Below, piece by piece: positions 33,037-40,340 of a DNA stretch of 64,000 nt (position 1 is its first letter; every line of letters begins with the position of its first letter). This DNA comes from Actinomadura macrotermitis. Its GTDB lineage: Bacteria > Actinomycetota > Actinomycetes > Streptosporangiales > Streptosporangiaceae. Location: positions 992,001 to 1,056,000 of the forward strand of contig NZ_WEGH01000001.1 of the NCBI RefSeq assembly GCF_009604375.1, read 5' to 3'. Under the pieces are notes generated by a model. That model was not told where the DNA came from. It saw nothing but the letters and a program-made list of their open reading frames with translations, and did not search any database. A program made the translations under genes and the position numbers.

Positions 33037-33765
33037 TCACTGCATCGTGATGCCGCCGCTGACCGAGACCGTCTGCCCGGTGATGTACCCGGCGCGGTCG
33101 GTGCAGAGGAAGGCGACGAGCCCGGCGATGTCGTCCGGGCGGCCGATGCGGCGCAGCGGGATCTGTTTGGCGAGCTTGTCCAGCAGTCCCGGATGCCGCT
33201 CGGCGACCGCCCGGACCATCGGGGTGTCGGTCGGCCCGGGGCACACCACGTTGCTGGTGACGCCGCCCCGGGCGGCCTCGCGGGCGAGGGTCTTGGCGAG
33301 GCCGAACAGCCCCGCCTTGGTGGCGGCGTAAGCGCCCTCGCCGCCCGACCCGGCGCGCGCGCCGTCGGAGGAGACGAAGACCAGCCGGCCCCAGCCGCGT
33401 TCGGTCATGCCGGGCAGCAGGCCCCTGGTGAGCTGCATCGGCGCGCGCAGGTTGACCTTCCACATCAGGTCCCAGTGCGCCGGGTCGCTCTCGGTGAACG
33501 GCTCGACGATGCTGACGCCCGCGTTGTGCACGAGCACGTCCACCGGCCCGACCTCGGCGACGAACCGGTCGATGTCGCCGGGATCGGTGAGGTCGACCCG
33601 GTAGGCGGCGTCGCCCGCCTCCTTGGCGGCGTCCAGGTCGAGGTCGGCGACGACGACGCGGGCGCCGAGCGCGGCCAGGTCGGCGCAGATCGCGCGGCCG
33701 ATGCCGCCCGCGCCGCCGGTGACGACGGCGGTGCGGCCCGCCAGGCTCGTTCCGTCCACGGTCAT
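33037..33765 (-). CDS. Short-chain dehydrogenase/reductase (FabG-like)
   Basis: This 242-aa classical SDR has the NAD(P) loop TGGAGGIG, the acidic D in VVVADLDLDAA (suggesting NAD preference), NAG at VLVHNAGVS, the catalytic Ser in FVSSDGARAG and YAATK. It probably oxidises or reduces a beta-hydroxyacyl or ring hydroxyl group. It overlaps the isochorismatase-like gene by ATGA and shares its promoter and operator (site 4). Confidence 0.85.
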   Translation of the reverse strand: MTVDGTSLAGRTAVVTGGAGGIGRAICADLAALGARVVVADLDLDAAKEAGDAAYRVDLTDPGDIDRFVAEVGPVDVLVHNAGVSIVEPFTESDPAHWDLMWKVNLRAPMQLTRGLLPGMTERGWGRLVFVSSDGARAGSGGEGAYAATKAGLFGLAKTLAREAARGGVTSNVVCPGPTDTPMVRAVAERHPGLLDKLAKQIPLRRIGRPDDIAGLVAFLCTDRAGYITGQTVSVSGGITMQ

Positions 33766-34385
33766 GACCTCCAGGCTTCGGCGAGGGCGGTGCTCGTCGT
33801 GCGGGCGGCGAGCAGGCCGATGGTGTTGGCCATCACGGCGTCGCCGTACTCGGCGGGCGTCCCGGCGACGGCGTCGGTGAGCACCACGGCCCGGTAGCCG
33901 AGGTTCACCGCCTCCAGGCAGAGGCCCGGGATGCCGAGGTTCAGCGACAGGCCCACCGCGACGACGGTGCGGACGCCGAGCGAGCGCAGCGTCTGGTCCA
34001 GGGACGTCCCGGTGAACGGCGAGAACCCGTGGTAGCGGCGGGACTCCAGGTCGGAGGGGTCCGACAGTTCGGGCAGCACCTCCACCGCCCCGGTCCCCTC
34101 CAGCATGTGCCCGGGGTCCTTCAGCAGGACCTTGATGAACGCGCAGTTGCCGGTGTGCGAGCCGGCGCGGTCGGCGCGGAACGCGGCCGTGCACTGCACG
34201 ACCGGCACCCCGGCGGCGCGGGCGGCGTCCGCCGCGCGGGCCGCGTTCGCCACCACGCCGCGCTCGGCGCAGGTCTGCACCAGGTCGGGGAATCTGGCGA
34301 GATCGCCCGCCACGCCCCGCTGCATCTCCATGACCAGCAGCGCGGTGTGCCCGGGGGCCGCCAGCTCGGCGAGATCGATAGCCAC
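33762..34385 (-). CDS. Isochorismatase-fold protein lacking the catalytic triad
   Basis: This 207-aa cysteine-hydrolase-fold protein does not keep the family triad Asp-Lys-Cys. The Asp of VIDMQ is E20 (LLVMEMQRG). The Lys before the Y-S-A-F-type segment is missing (LESRRYHGFSPFTGT, residues 113-127). The Cys is replaced by G151 (GLSLNLGIPG). It is therefore a non-catalytic or re-purposed member. The GTG start at 34385 lies 6 nt downstream of a TACTGT -10 box, so the mRNA looks leaderless. It is first in an operon with an SDR, divergent from endonuclease V, with operator site 4 between. Confidence 0.78.
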   Translation of the reverse strand: MAIDLAELAAPGHTALLVMEMQRGVAGDLARFPDLVQTCAERGVVANAARAADAARAAGVPVVQCTAAFRADRAGSHTGNCAFIKVLLKDPGHMLEGTGAVEVLPELSDPSDLESRRYHGFSPFTGTSLDQTLRSLGVRTVVAVGLSLNLGIPGLCLEAVNLGYRAVVLTDAVAGTPAEYGDAVMANTIGLLAARTTSTALAEAWRS

Positions 34386-34391
34386 CCGCCC

Positions 34392-34397
34392 ACAGTA
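34392..34397 (-). promoter_or_regulatory. -10 box of isochorismatase-like/SDR operon
   Basis: TACTGT on the minus strand, 6 nt upstream of the GTG start at 34385 and 4 bp from operator site 4. Confidence 0.45.
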
Positions 34398-34400
34398 TCG

Positions 34401-34418
34401 ACCTAGCGATTGCTTGGG
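34401..34418. promoter_or_regulatory. 18-bp operator, regulon site 4
   Basis: ACCTAGCG-AT-TGCTTGGG lies between the divergent isochorismatase-like/SDR operon and endonuclease V. It is close to -10 boxes in both directions (34392-34397 minus; TAGCGT 34431-34436 plus) and could repress both. Confidence 0.62.
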
Positions 34419-34444
34419 TAGTTGTACCGGTAGCGTCCCGGTGC

Positions 34445-35134
34445 ATGGAGGTACCCGATCTGCACCCGTGGCCGGCCACGCCCGCCGAGGCCGCGGCGAT
34501 CCAGGACGAACTGCGCCCGCTGCTCGACCTGGCCGGCCCCGGCCCGCAGGACCCGGGCACCGTCGCCGGGCTGGACGTCTCCTACGCGGGCGACGGCGCC
34601 GGCACCGGCGCCCGGCTCGCCGCGGCCGTCGTGGTGCTGGACGCCCGCACGCTGGACGTCGTCGAGGAGTCGGTCGTCACCGGCACCACCGCGTTCCCCT
34701 ACGTGCCGGGCCTGTTCGCGTTCCGCGAGCTGCCCGCGCTCGTCGAGGCGCTGCGCGCGCTGACCGTCACGCCCGACCTGCTGGTCTGCGACGGCTACGG
34801 CGTCGCGCACCCGCGCCGCTTCGGCCTGGCCTGCCACCTCGGCGTCCTCACCGGGCTGCCGACGTTCGGGGTGGGCAAGACCGCGTTCGTCGGCTCCTGC
34901 GAGCCGCCCGGCGACCGGCGCGGCGACACGAGCCCGCTCGTCCACGACGGCGAGACGGTCGGCCGCGCGCTGCGCACGCGGGACGGCGTGAAGCCGGTGT
35001 TCGTCTCGGCCGGGCACCGGATCGACCTGGACACCGCCTGCCGGCACACCCTCGCGCTCGCCCCGGCGTACCGGCTGCCCGAGACGACGCGCCGCGCCGA
35101 CCGGCTCTCGCGGGACGCGCTCGCCCGCCCGTAG
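34445..35134 (+). CDS. nfi: Endonuclease V
   Basis: This 229-aa protein is a deaminated-base repair nuclease that nicks DNA one base 3' of hypoxanthine (deoxyinosine). The metal ligands are D44 (AGLDVSY), E95 (FAFRELP) and D116 (LLVCDGYG). The lesion-sensing PYV-like wedge is FPYVPGLF. HPRRFGLACHLGV, GVGKTAFVG and the VFVSAGHRIDLDTA strand complete the family pattern. The ATG at 34445 lies about 8 nt after a TAGCGT -10-like box. Its place in a catabolic operator cluster is odd: the shared promoter region may tie it to that regulon, or it may be a bystander. Confidence 0.9.
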   Translation: MEVPDLHPWPATPAEAAAIQDELRPLLDLAGPGPQDPGTVAGLDVSYAGDGAGTGARLAAAVVVLDARTLDVVEESVVTGTTAFPYVPGLFAFRELPALVEALRALTVTPDLLVCDGYGVAHPRRFGLACHLGVLTGLPTFGVGKTAFVGSCEPPGDRRGDTSPLVHDGETVGRALRTRDGVKPVFVSAGHRIDLDTACRHTLALAPAYRLPETTRRADRLSRDALARP

Positions 35135-35150
35135 GGACCCTTGTCCGCCA

Positions 35151-35168
35151 ACCAAGCGTGCGCTAGGT
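35151..35168. promoter_or_regulatory. 18-bp operator, regulon site 5
   Basis: ACCAAGCG-TG-CGCTAGGT has 7 of 8 base pairs matching between arms. The -10-like TAGGTT (35164-35169) is inside the operator, 8 nt before the ATG at 35178. Repressor binding would block a leaderless promoter of the five-gene operon. Confidence 0.68.
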
Positions 35169-35177
35169 TGGCTCGCG

Positions 35178-35579
35178 ATGGACCACCCGCGCCCCGTCCC
35201 CGTGCCGAACCCGCTGACCGCGCCCTACTGGGCCGCCTGCGGGCGCGGTGAACTGGCACTCCAGCGGTGCGGCGACTGCGGGCGGTTCGTGCACTTCCCC
35301 GCCCCTGCCTGCCCTTTCTGTGGTTCTGCCGAGCTGCCATACGAAAGGGTCGGCGGGGACGGGGTGGTCCACACCTTCAGCGTCGTGCACCGCGCGTTCC
35401 TGCCCGGGTTCACGCCCCCCTACGTCGTCGCCTGGGTCGACCTGCCCGAGGGCGCGCGCGTGTTCGGGGACGTGACCGGCTGCCCGCCCGAGCAGGTGCG
35501 GATCGGCATGCCGGTCCGGGTGCACTTCACCGAACTCGACGGCTTCGGCCCGCTGCCCCACTGGAGGCCCGCACCATGA
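35178..35579 (+). CDS. DUF35 zinc-ribbon/OB-fold protein
   Basis: This 133-aa protein has an N-terminal helix, a zinc ribbon (C31 and C34 in RCGDCGR, C45 and C48 in PACPFCGS) and an OB-fold. DUF35 proteins bind acyl-CoA and act as partners of Ltp-type thiolases/aldolases or hydratases in steroid side-chain degradation. The Ltp-like protein encoded at 21802 under the same operator type is a candidate partner (inference). It is the first gene of an operon, with its ATG right behind the -10/operator, and its stop overlaps the VOC gene start. Confidence 0.85.
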   Translation: MDHPRPVPVPNPLTAPYWAACGRGELALQRCGDCGRFVHFPAPACPFCGSAELPYERVGGDGVVHTFSVVHRAFLPGFTPPYVVAWVDLPEGARVFGDVTGCPPEQVRIGMPVRVHFTELDGFGPLPHWRPAP

Positions 35580-35917
35580 CGCGAATCGGCAACGTCCTCT
35601 ACGGCGCCAAGGACGTGGGCGAGGCCGTCCGCTTCTACCGCGACGCCCTCGGCCTCACCGTCAAGTTCGAGGACGGCGACCGGTTCGCCGCGCTGGACGG
35701 CGGCGGCACCACCCTCGCCATCGCCGGGCCCGCCGAGGACGTCACCGGCGGCGTCCCCGCCGCGTCGTTCAAGGTCGACGACGTCGCCGCCATGATCGGC
35801 CCGCTCACCGCGGCGGGCGCCGAGGTCGTGCGCGCTCCCGAGGAAGGCCCGCACGAGGTCCGCGCCGTCCTGCGCGACCCGGCGGGGAACGTCTTTGTGT
35901 TGTACTCCGGTAAATAA
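35576..35917 (+). CDS. Glyoxalase/VOC-family protein
   Basis: This 113-aa single-module VOC fold has VGEAVRFYRDALGLTVKFEDGDRFAALDGGGTTLAI (in part) and the closing DPAGNVFVLYSGK, with a metal-ligand-like Glu/His pattern only partly kept. VOC proteins may be epimerases (methylmalonyl-CoA epimerase type), dioxygenases or binding proteins. In a CoA-ester operon an isomerase or binding role is possible, but I cannot choose. It overlaps the DUF35 gene by ATGA and lies 10 nt before the CoA ligase. Confidence 0.78.
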   Translation: MTRIGNVLYGAKDVGEAVRFYRDALGLTVKFEDGDRFAALDGGGTTLAIAGPAEDVTGGVPAASFKVDDVAAMIGPLTAAGAEVVRAPEEGPHEVRAVLRDPAGNVFVLYSGK

Positions 35918-35927
35918 GGAGCCCGTG

Positions 35928-37499
35928 GTGGCGCGAGAGAACTCCCCCTTCAGCAACTACGCCTACGCCATCCTCACCGCGAACGCGCTGCGCACCCCCG
36001 GCAAGGTGGCGCTGACCTACTGCGGCGACCAGAGCTTCACCTACGACGAACTGAACCGGAAGGTCAACCGGGTCGCGCACGCGCTGCTGGCGGCCGGGGT
36101 CGCGCCCGGCGCCCGGGTCGCGTCGCTGATGAACGAGACGCTGCACGTCGCCGAGGTCTACCTCGCCCAGATGAAGATCGGCTCGACGGTCGCCGCGCTC
36201 AACCCCTACTGGCCGGCCGACACGCTGCGCCAGGTGGTCGAGCAGTCCCGCTGCACCGCGTTCGTCTACGACGCGACGGTGGAGAAGCTGGTCGAGGAGA
36301 TCCGCCCGGCGCTGCCGGAGGTCGAGCTGTGGCTGCGCGTCGGCGGCGCCGCCCCGGACACCGTCGACCTGGACGCGCTCGCCGCGGACGCGAGCGAGGA
36401 CGAGCCGCCGCTCGGCGGGTTCGGCGACGACCTGCTCGCGCTGTACTACACCTCCGGCACGACCGGCCTGCCGAAGGCCGTCATGCACACCCACGCCAGC
36501 TCGCTCGCGGTCGCGCAGATCTGGCTGGACGTCGACCGCGACCAGGACTCGGTGATGGGCACCGGCGCGATCATCTGGGGCATCGGCTTCCCCGCCCTGG
36601 TCGGCCCGGCCTTCTACGCCGGGATGACGCTGGTGCTGGAGCAGGACTGGGGCCCGGCCAACTTCCTGACGGTCGTCCCGCGCGAGAAGGTCACCCACGT
36701 CAGCCTGATCCCGAGCTTCTTCGCCGCGCTGCTCGGCTCCGACGACCACGAGAACGCCGACCTGTCGTCGCTGAAGGTGATCGTGCTCGGCGGCGAGCCG
36801 CTGCTGCCCGGTCTGCGCGAGCGCATCATGAAGCGGCTGCCCGGCGCGGCGATCTACAGCTACTACGGGCAGACCGAGGCGCCCTACACCTGCTTCGGCC
36901 GCCAGGACGACGGCAGCCAGGAGATCTCCTCGGTCGGCCGGGCCCGGATGTCGTGCGCGGTGCGGATCACCGACCCGGACGGCGCGCGGGTCGTCGGCGA
37001 GGTCGGCGAGATCAACCTGACCGGCCCGAACGTGATGGCCGGCTACGACGGGCTGCCGGACAAGACCGCCGACGTGCTGCGCGACGGGTGGTACGTCGGC
37101 GGCGACCTCGGCCGGATGGACGCGGACGGCTTCCTGTACGTGCTCGGCCGCCGCGAGGACGCCATCCTCAAGGGCGGCCAGTGGACGCAGCCGGTCCAGG
37201 TCGAGGAGGCCGCGATCGAGGTCGAGGGCGTGGCGGAGGCGGGCGCGGTCGGCGTCCCCGCGCACCCCGAGGGCCAGGACGCGGTGGAGCAGAGGATCCT
37301 GCTCGCGGTCGTCGCCCGGTCCGGCGCGGACCTGGACCCCGAGCGGGTCAGGGCCGCGCTCGCGGCCCGGCTGCCCGGCCACCAGGTGCCCGACGCGGTC
37401 GTCGTCGCGGACGCGCTGCCGCACACCGAGGACGCCTCCGGCGGCCCCGGCAAGCTGCTGCGGCGCGGCATCCGCGACCGGTACGCCGACCGCGTCTGA
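35928..37499 (+). CDS. AMP-forming acyl-CoA ligase (FadD-like)
   Basis: This complete ANL-superfamily ligase (523 aa) has P-loop YYTSGTTGLPKAVMHTH (173-189), the YSYYGQTEAPYTCFG adenine motif, WYVGGDLGRMDADGFL, the hinge GRREDAILKGG and catalytic Lys K509 in GPGKLLRRG. It activates a carboxylic acid with ATP and joins it to CoA. The substrate is unknown; operon partners suggest a cyclic or branched acid. Start GTG 35928 has AAGGAG 6 nt upstream; GTG 35925 is adjacent. It contrasts with the degenerate homologue at 29363. Confidence 0.87.
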   Translation: MARENSPFSNYAYAILTANALRTPGKVALTYCGDQSFTYDELNRKVNRVAHALLAAGVAPGARVASLMNETLHVAEVYLAQMKIGSTVAALNPYWPADTLRQVVEQSRCTAFVYDATVEKLVEEIRPALPEVELWLRVGGAAPDTVDLDALAADASEDEPPLGGFGDDLLALYYTSGTTGLPKAVMHTHASSLAVAQIWLDVDRDQDSVMGTGAIIWGIGFPALVGPAFYAGMTLVLEQDWGPANFLTVVPREKVTHVSLIPSFFAALLGSDDHENADLSSLKVIVLGGEPLLPGLRERIMKRLPGAAIYSYYGQTEAPYTCFGRQDDGSQEISSVGRARMSCAVRITDPDGARVVGEVGEINLTGPNVMAGYDGLPDKTADVLRDGWYVGGDLGRMDADGFLYVLGRREDAILKGGQWTQPVQVEEAAIEVEGVAEAGAVGVPAHPEGQDAVEQRILLAVVARSGADLDPERVRAALAARLPGHQVPDAVVVADALPHTEDASGGPGKLLRRGIRDRYADRV

Positions 37500-37510
37500 G
37501 CGGGGAGCCG

Positions 37511-39592
37511 ATGAACGCGATTCCCGAACACGAGGCCAAGGCGTGGATCGGCGGCTTCGGCGTCGCCGTGCCGCGCGGCGCGACCGCCCGCACGCCCGCC
37601 GAACTCGAGGCCGCCGCCGGCGGGCTGACCCCGCCGCTGGTGGTCAAGGCGTACGGGCCGGGGCTCGTCCACAAGAGCGACGCGGGGGCGGTGCGCCTGA
37701 ACGTCGGCTCACCGGGCGCGGCCGCCGCCGAGATGCTGGGCGCCCTCGCCGCGCAGGGCATCGAGCCGGCCGGGTTCCTGGTGGAGGAGCAGGCCGAGCC
37801 GGGCGTGGAGATGATCGTCGGCGCGGTCCGCGACCCGGTGTTCGGGCCGGTGCTGCTCGCCGGGCTCGGCGGCGTGTGGACCGAGGCGCTGCACGACACC
37901 GCGCTGCGGCTGCTGCCGGTCACCGAGGCCGACGCCCGCGCCATGCTGGACGAGCTGCGCGGCAAGGCGCTGCTGGACGGCTTGCGCGGGCGGCCTCCCG
38001 TCGACAAGGACGCCCTGGTCAAGCTGCTCCTCGCGGTCGGCTCGGCGGTGGAGTCCCTCGGCGAGGGGTTCGGCGAGTTCGAGCTGAACCCGGTGATCTG
38101 CGGGCCGTCCGGGGTGATCGCGGTGGACGCCCGCCGCATCGACGCGGACGCCCCCGCCGCTGTTTCCGCGGCCCCGCCCGCGACGGACTTCGGTCCGCTG
38201 TTCGCGCCGCGCGGCGTCGCGGTCGTCGGCGCGTCCGCCAAGAAGCCGAACTTCGGCAACATGTTCCTCGGCTTCTACAAGGCGGCGGGCTTCGCCGGGC
38301 GGCTCGTCGCAGTGCACCCCACCGCGGCCGAGATCGACGGCGTCCCCTGCGTGCCCTCGCTCGCCGAGGCCGGCGTCGACTACGCGCTCGTCGCGGTGCC
38401 CGCGGCGCAGTGCCCGGACGTGGTCCGGCAGGCACGCGGCGTCCCGTTCGTCCAGGTGATGAGCGGCGGCTTCCGCGAGATGGGGAACCCCGATCTGGAA
38501 GAGGAGCTGCTCGCCGCCGCCGCCGAGGCGGGCGTGCGGCTGCTCGGCCCCAACTGCATGGGCGTCTACTCCCCCGCCGGCGGCCAGACGTTCATCGGCG
38601 GCGCCCCGGGCCGGCCCGGCCGGATCTCGGTGGTCTCGCAGAGCGGCGGCCTGGCCGGCGAGGTGATCAAGGTCGGTGAGCGGCGCGGCCTGGCGTTCGC
38701 CAAGGTCGCCACGGTCGGCAACAGCGCCGACGTGACGCCCGCCGAGCTGCTGCGGTACCTCGCCGGCGACCCCGGCACCAGCGCGATCGGCCTCTACCTG
38801 GAGGATCCGCGCGACGGGCGCGGCCTGTTCGAGGCGCTGCGGGAGACCGCCAAGCCCGTCGTCGCGCTCGTCGGCGGGCGCAGCGGGCAGGGCCGCAAGG
38901 CGGCGGCCTCGCACACCGGCGGCATGGTCGGCGACGCCCGGATCTGGCCCGCGCTCGCCGCGCAGACCGGCGTCGCGCTCGTGCGCGGCCAGGACGACCT
39001 CATCGGCGTGCTGGACCTGTTCGACCTGCACGGCGCCCGTCCCGCCCCCGGCACCCCGGAGGTGCTGGTCATCGGCCCGTCCGGCGGCGCCAGCGTGCTC
39101 GCCGCCGACGTGTTCGACGGCGCCGGCCTCGCGCTCGCGCCGCTGCCGGACGCCGCCCGCGACGCGCTGCGCGGCCTCGGGCTCGGCGCGGGCAGCTCGC
39201 TGGCCAACCCGCTGGAGATCCCGGTCGGGCCGCGCGGCAATCCCGACCTCGTCCGGCACGCGGTGACGGCGATCCTCGCCGAACGCCCCTTCCCGGACGT
39301 CATCGCGCACGTCAACGTGCAGAGCTTCTTCACCTTCGGCGACAGCGCCGAGCCGCTGCTGGCCTACGCCCGCAGCGTCGGCGCGCTGCAGGCGGAACTG
39401 CCCGGCACTCGGATCACCCTCGTGGTCCGCAACGCCGAGTGCGCGCCGCCGGGGGTGGAGGACGCCGTCCGGGCCGTGGCCCGCGAGGCCGGCGTGCCGG
39501 TCTACCGGGGCATGGAGGCCGCCGCGGTCGCGGTGGCGGCGGGCAAACGGCACGCATCGCACATCTCAGGGAGCGTTGATGGGACAGCTTGA
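37511..39592 (+). CDS. NDP-forming acyl-CoA synthetase, beta-alpha fusion
   Basis: This 693-aa enzyme of the acetyl-CoA synthetase (ADP-forming)/succinyl-CoA ligase superfamily has an N-terminal ATP-grasp part at about 1-212 (PPLVVKAYGPGLVHKSDAGAV, ELNPVICGP). The CoA-binding Rossmann domain is at about 225-330 (VAVVGASAKKPNFGN) and succinyl-CoA-ligase-like domains follow. The phosphohistidine candidate is H468 in AASHTGGMVGD. Most bacterial fusions have the CoA-binding part first, so this order is reversed. It forms or cleaves an acyl-CoA with ATP/ADP. It is 11 nt after the AMP-forming ligase and overlaps the SDR by 14 bp. Confidence 0.85.
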   Translation: MNAIPEHEAKAWIGGFGVAVPRGATARTPAELEAAAGGLTPPLVVKAYGPGLVHKSDAGAVRLNVGSPGAAAAEMLGALAAQGIEPAGFLVEEQAEPGVEMIVGAVRDPVFGPVLLAGLGGVWTEALHDTALRLLPVTEADARAMLDELRGKALLDGLRGRPPVDKDALVKLLLAVGSAVESLGEGFGEFELNPVICGPSGVIAVDARRIDADAPAAVSAAPPATDFGPLFAPRGVAVVGASAKKPNFGNMFLGFYKAAGFAGRLVAVHPTAAEIDGVPCVPSLAEAGVDYALVAVPAAQCPDVVRQARGVPFVQVMSGGFREMGNPDLEEELLAAAAEAGVRLLGPNCMGVYSPAGGQTFIGGAPGRPGRISVVSQSGGLAGEVIKVGERRGLAFAKVATVGNSADVTPAELLRYLAGDPGTSAIGLYLEDPRDGRGLFEALRETAKPVVALVGGRSGQGRKAAASHTGGMVGDARIWPALAAQTGVALVRGQDDLIGVLDLFDLHGARPAPGTPEVLVIGPSGGASVLAADVFDGAGLALAPLPDAARDALRGLGLGAGSSLANPLEIPVGPRGNPDLVRHAVTAILAERPFPDVIAHVNVQSFFTFGDSAEPLLAYARSVGALQAELPGTRITLVVRNAECAPPGVEDAVRAVAREAGVPVYRGMEAAAVAVAAGKRHASHISGSVDGTA

Positions 39593-40340
39593 CGGCAAAG
39601 TGGCGCTGATCACCGGCGGCGCGCGGGGCATGGGCAAGGCGCACGTGCGGCGGTTCGTGGCCGAGGGCGCCAAGGTCGTCTTCGGCGACGTGCTGGAGGA
39701 GGAGGGCGGCAAGCTCGCCGCCGACCTCGGGGACGACGTCCGGTTCGTCCGGATGGACGTCACCGACCCCGCCGACTGGCAGCGCGCCGTGGACACCGCC
39801 GTGGAGGCGTTCGGCGCGCTGCACGTCCTGGTCAACAACGCCGGGATCATCCGGCACAAGACCATCGAGGAGATGACGCTGGACGAGTGCCGCCGGGTCA
39901 TCGAGGTGAACCTGATCGGCCAGTGGCTCGGCGTGAAGACCGTCACCCCCGCCCTGCGCGCGGCGGGCGGGGGCTCGATCGTCAACGTGTCGTCCACCGA
40001 GGGGTTCATCGGCGCGTCCGGCCTCGCCGCCTACAGCGCCAGCAAGTTCGGCGTGCGGGGGCTGACCAAGGCCGCCGCGCGCGAGCTCGGCCCCTACGGC
40101 ATCCGGGTCAACTCGATCCACCCGGGCGGCGTGCTGACCTCGATGTCGCTGCAGGAGGACGTCGTGGCGGCCACCGCCGACAGCGCCGACGCGTTCATGA
40201 AGGCGCTGCCCCTCGGCCGGATGGGCAAGACCCGCGAGGTGACGGGCCTGGTCGCGTTCCTGGCCTCGGACGACTCCAGCTACTGCACCGGCAGCGAGGT
40301 CCTGGTCGACGGCGGCATGCTCACCGGCGCCGGTTACTGA
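39579..40340 (+). CDS. Short-chain dehydrogenase/reductase, hydroxysteroid-dehydrogenase-like
   Basis: This 253-aa classical SDR has TGGARGMG, NNAG (HVLVNNAGI), Ser in NVSSTEGFIG and YSASK, with a C-terminal SEVLVDGGML. The GARGMG loop and sequence style resemble 3-alpha/20-beta-hydroxysteroid dehydrogenases, but the substrate is not determined. ATG 39579 has AGGGAG upstream; a TTG one codon earlier is possible. It is the last gene of the 35178-40340 operon, and its stop overlaps the convergent amidase stop by 7 bp. Confidence 0.85.
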   Translation: MGQLDGKVALITGGARGMGKAHVRRFVAEGAKVVFGDVLEEEGGKLAADLGDDVRFVRMDVTDPADWQRAVDTAVEAFGALHVLVNNAGIIRHKTIEEMTLDECRRVIEVNLIGQWLGVKTVTPALRAAGGGSIVNVSSTEGFIGASGLAAYSASKFGVRGLTKAAARELGPYGIRVNSIHPGGVLTSMSLQEDVVAATADSADAFMKALPLGRMGKTREVTGLVAFLASDDSSYCTGSEVLVDGGMLTGAGY

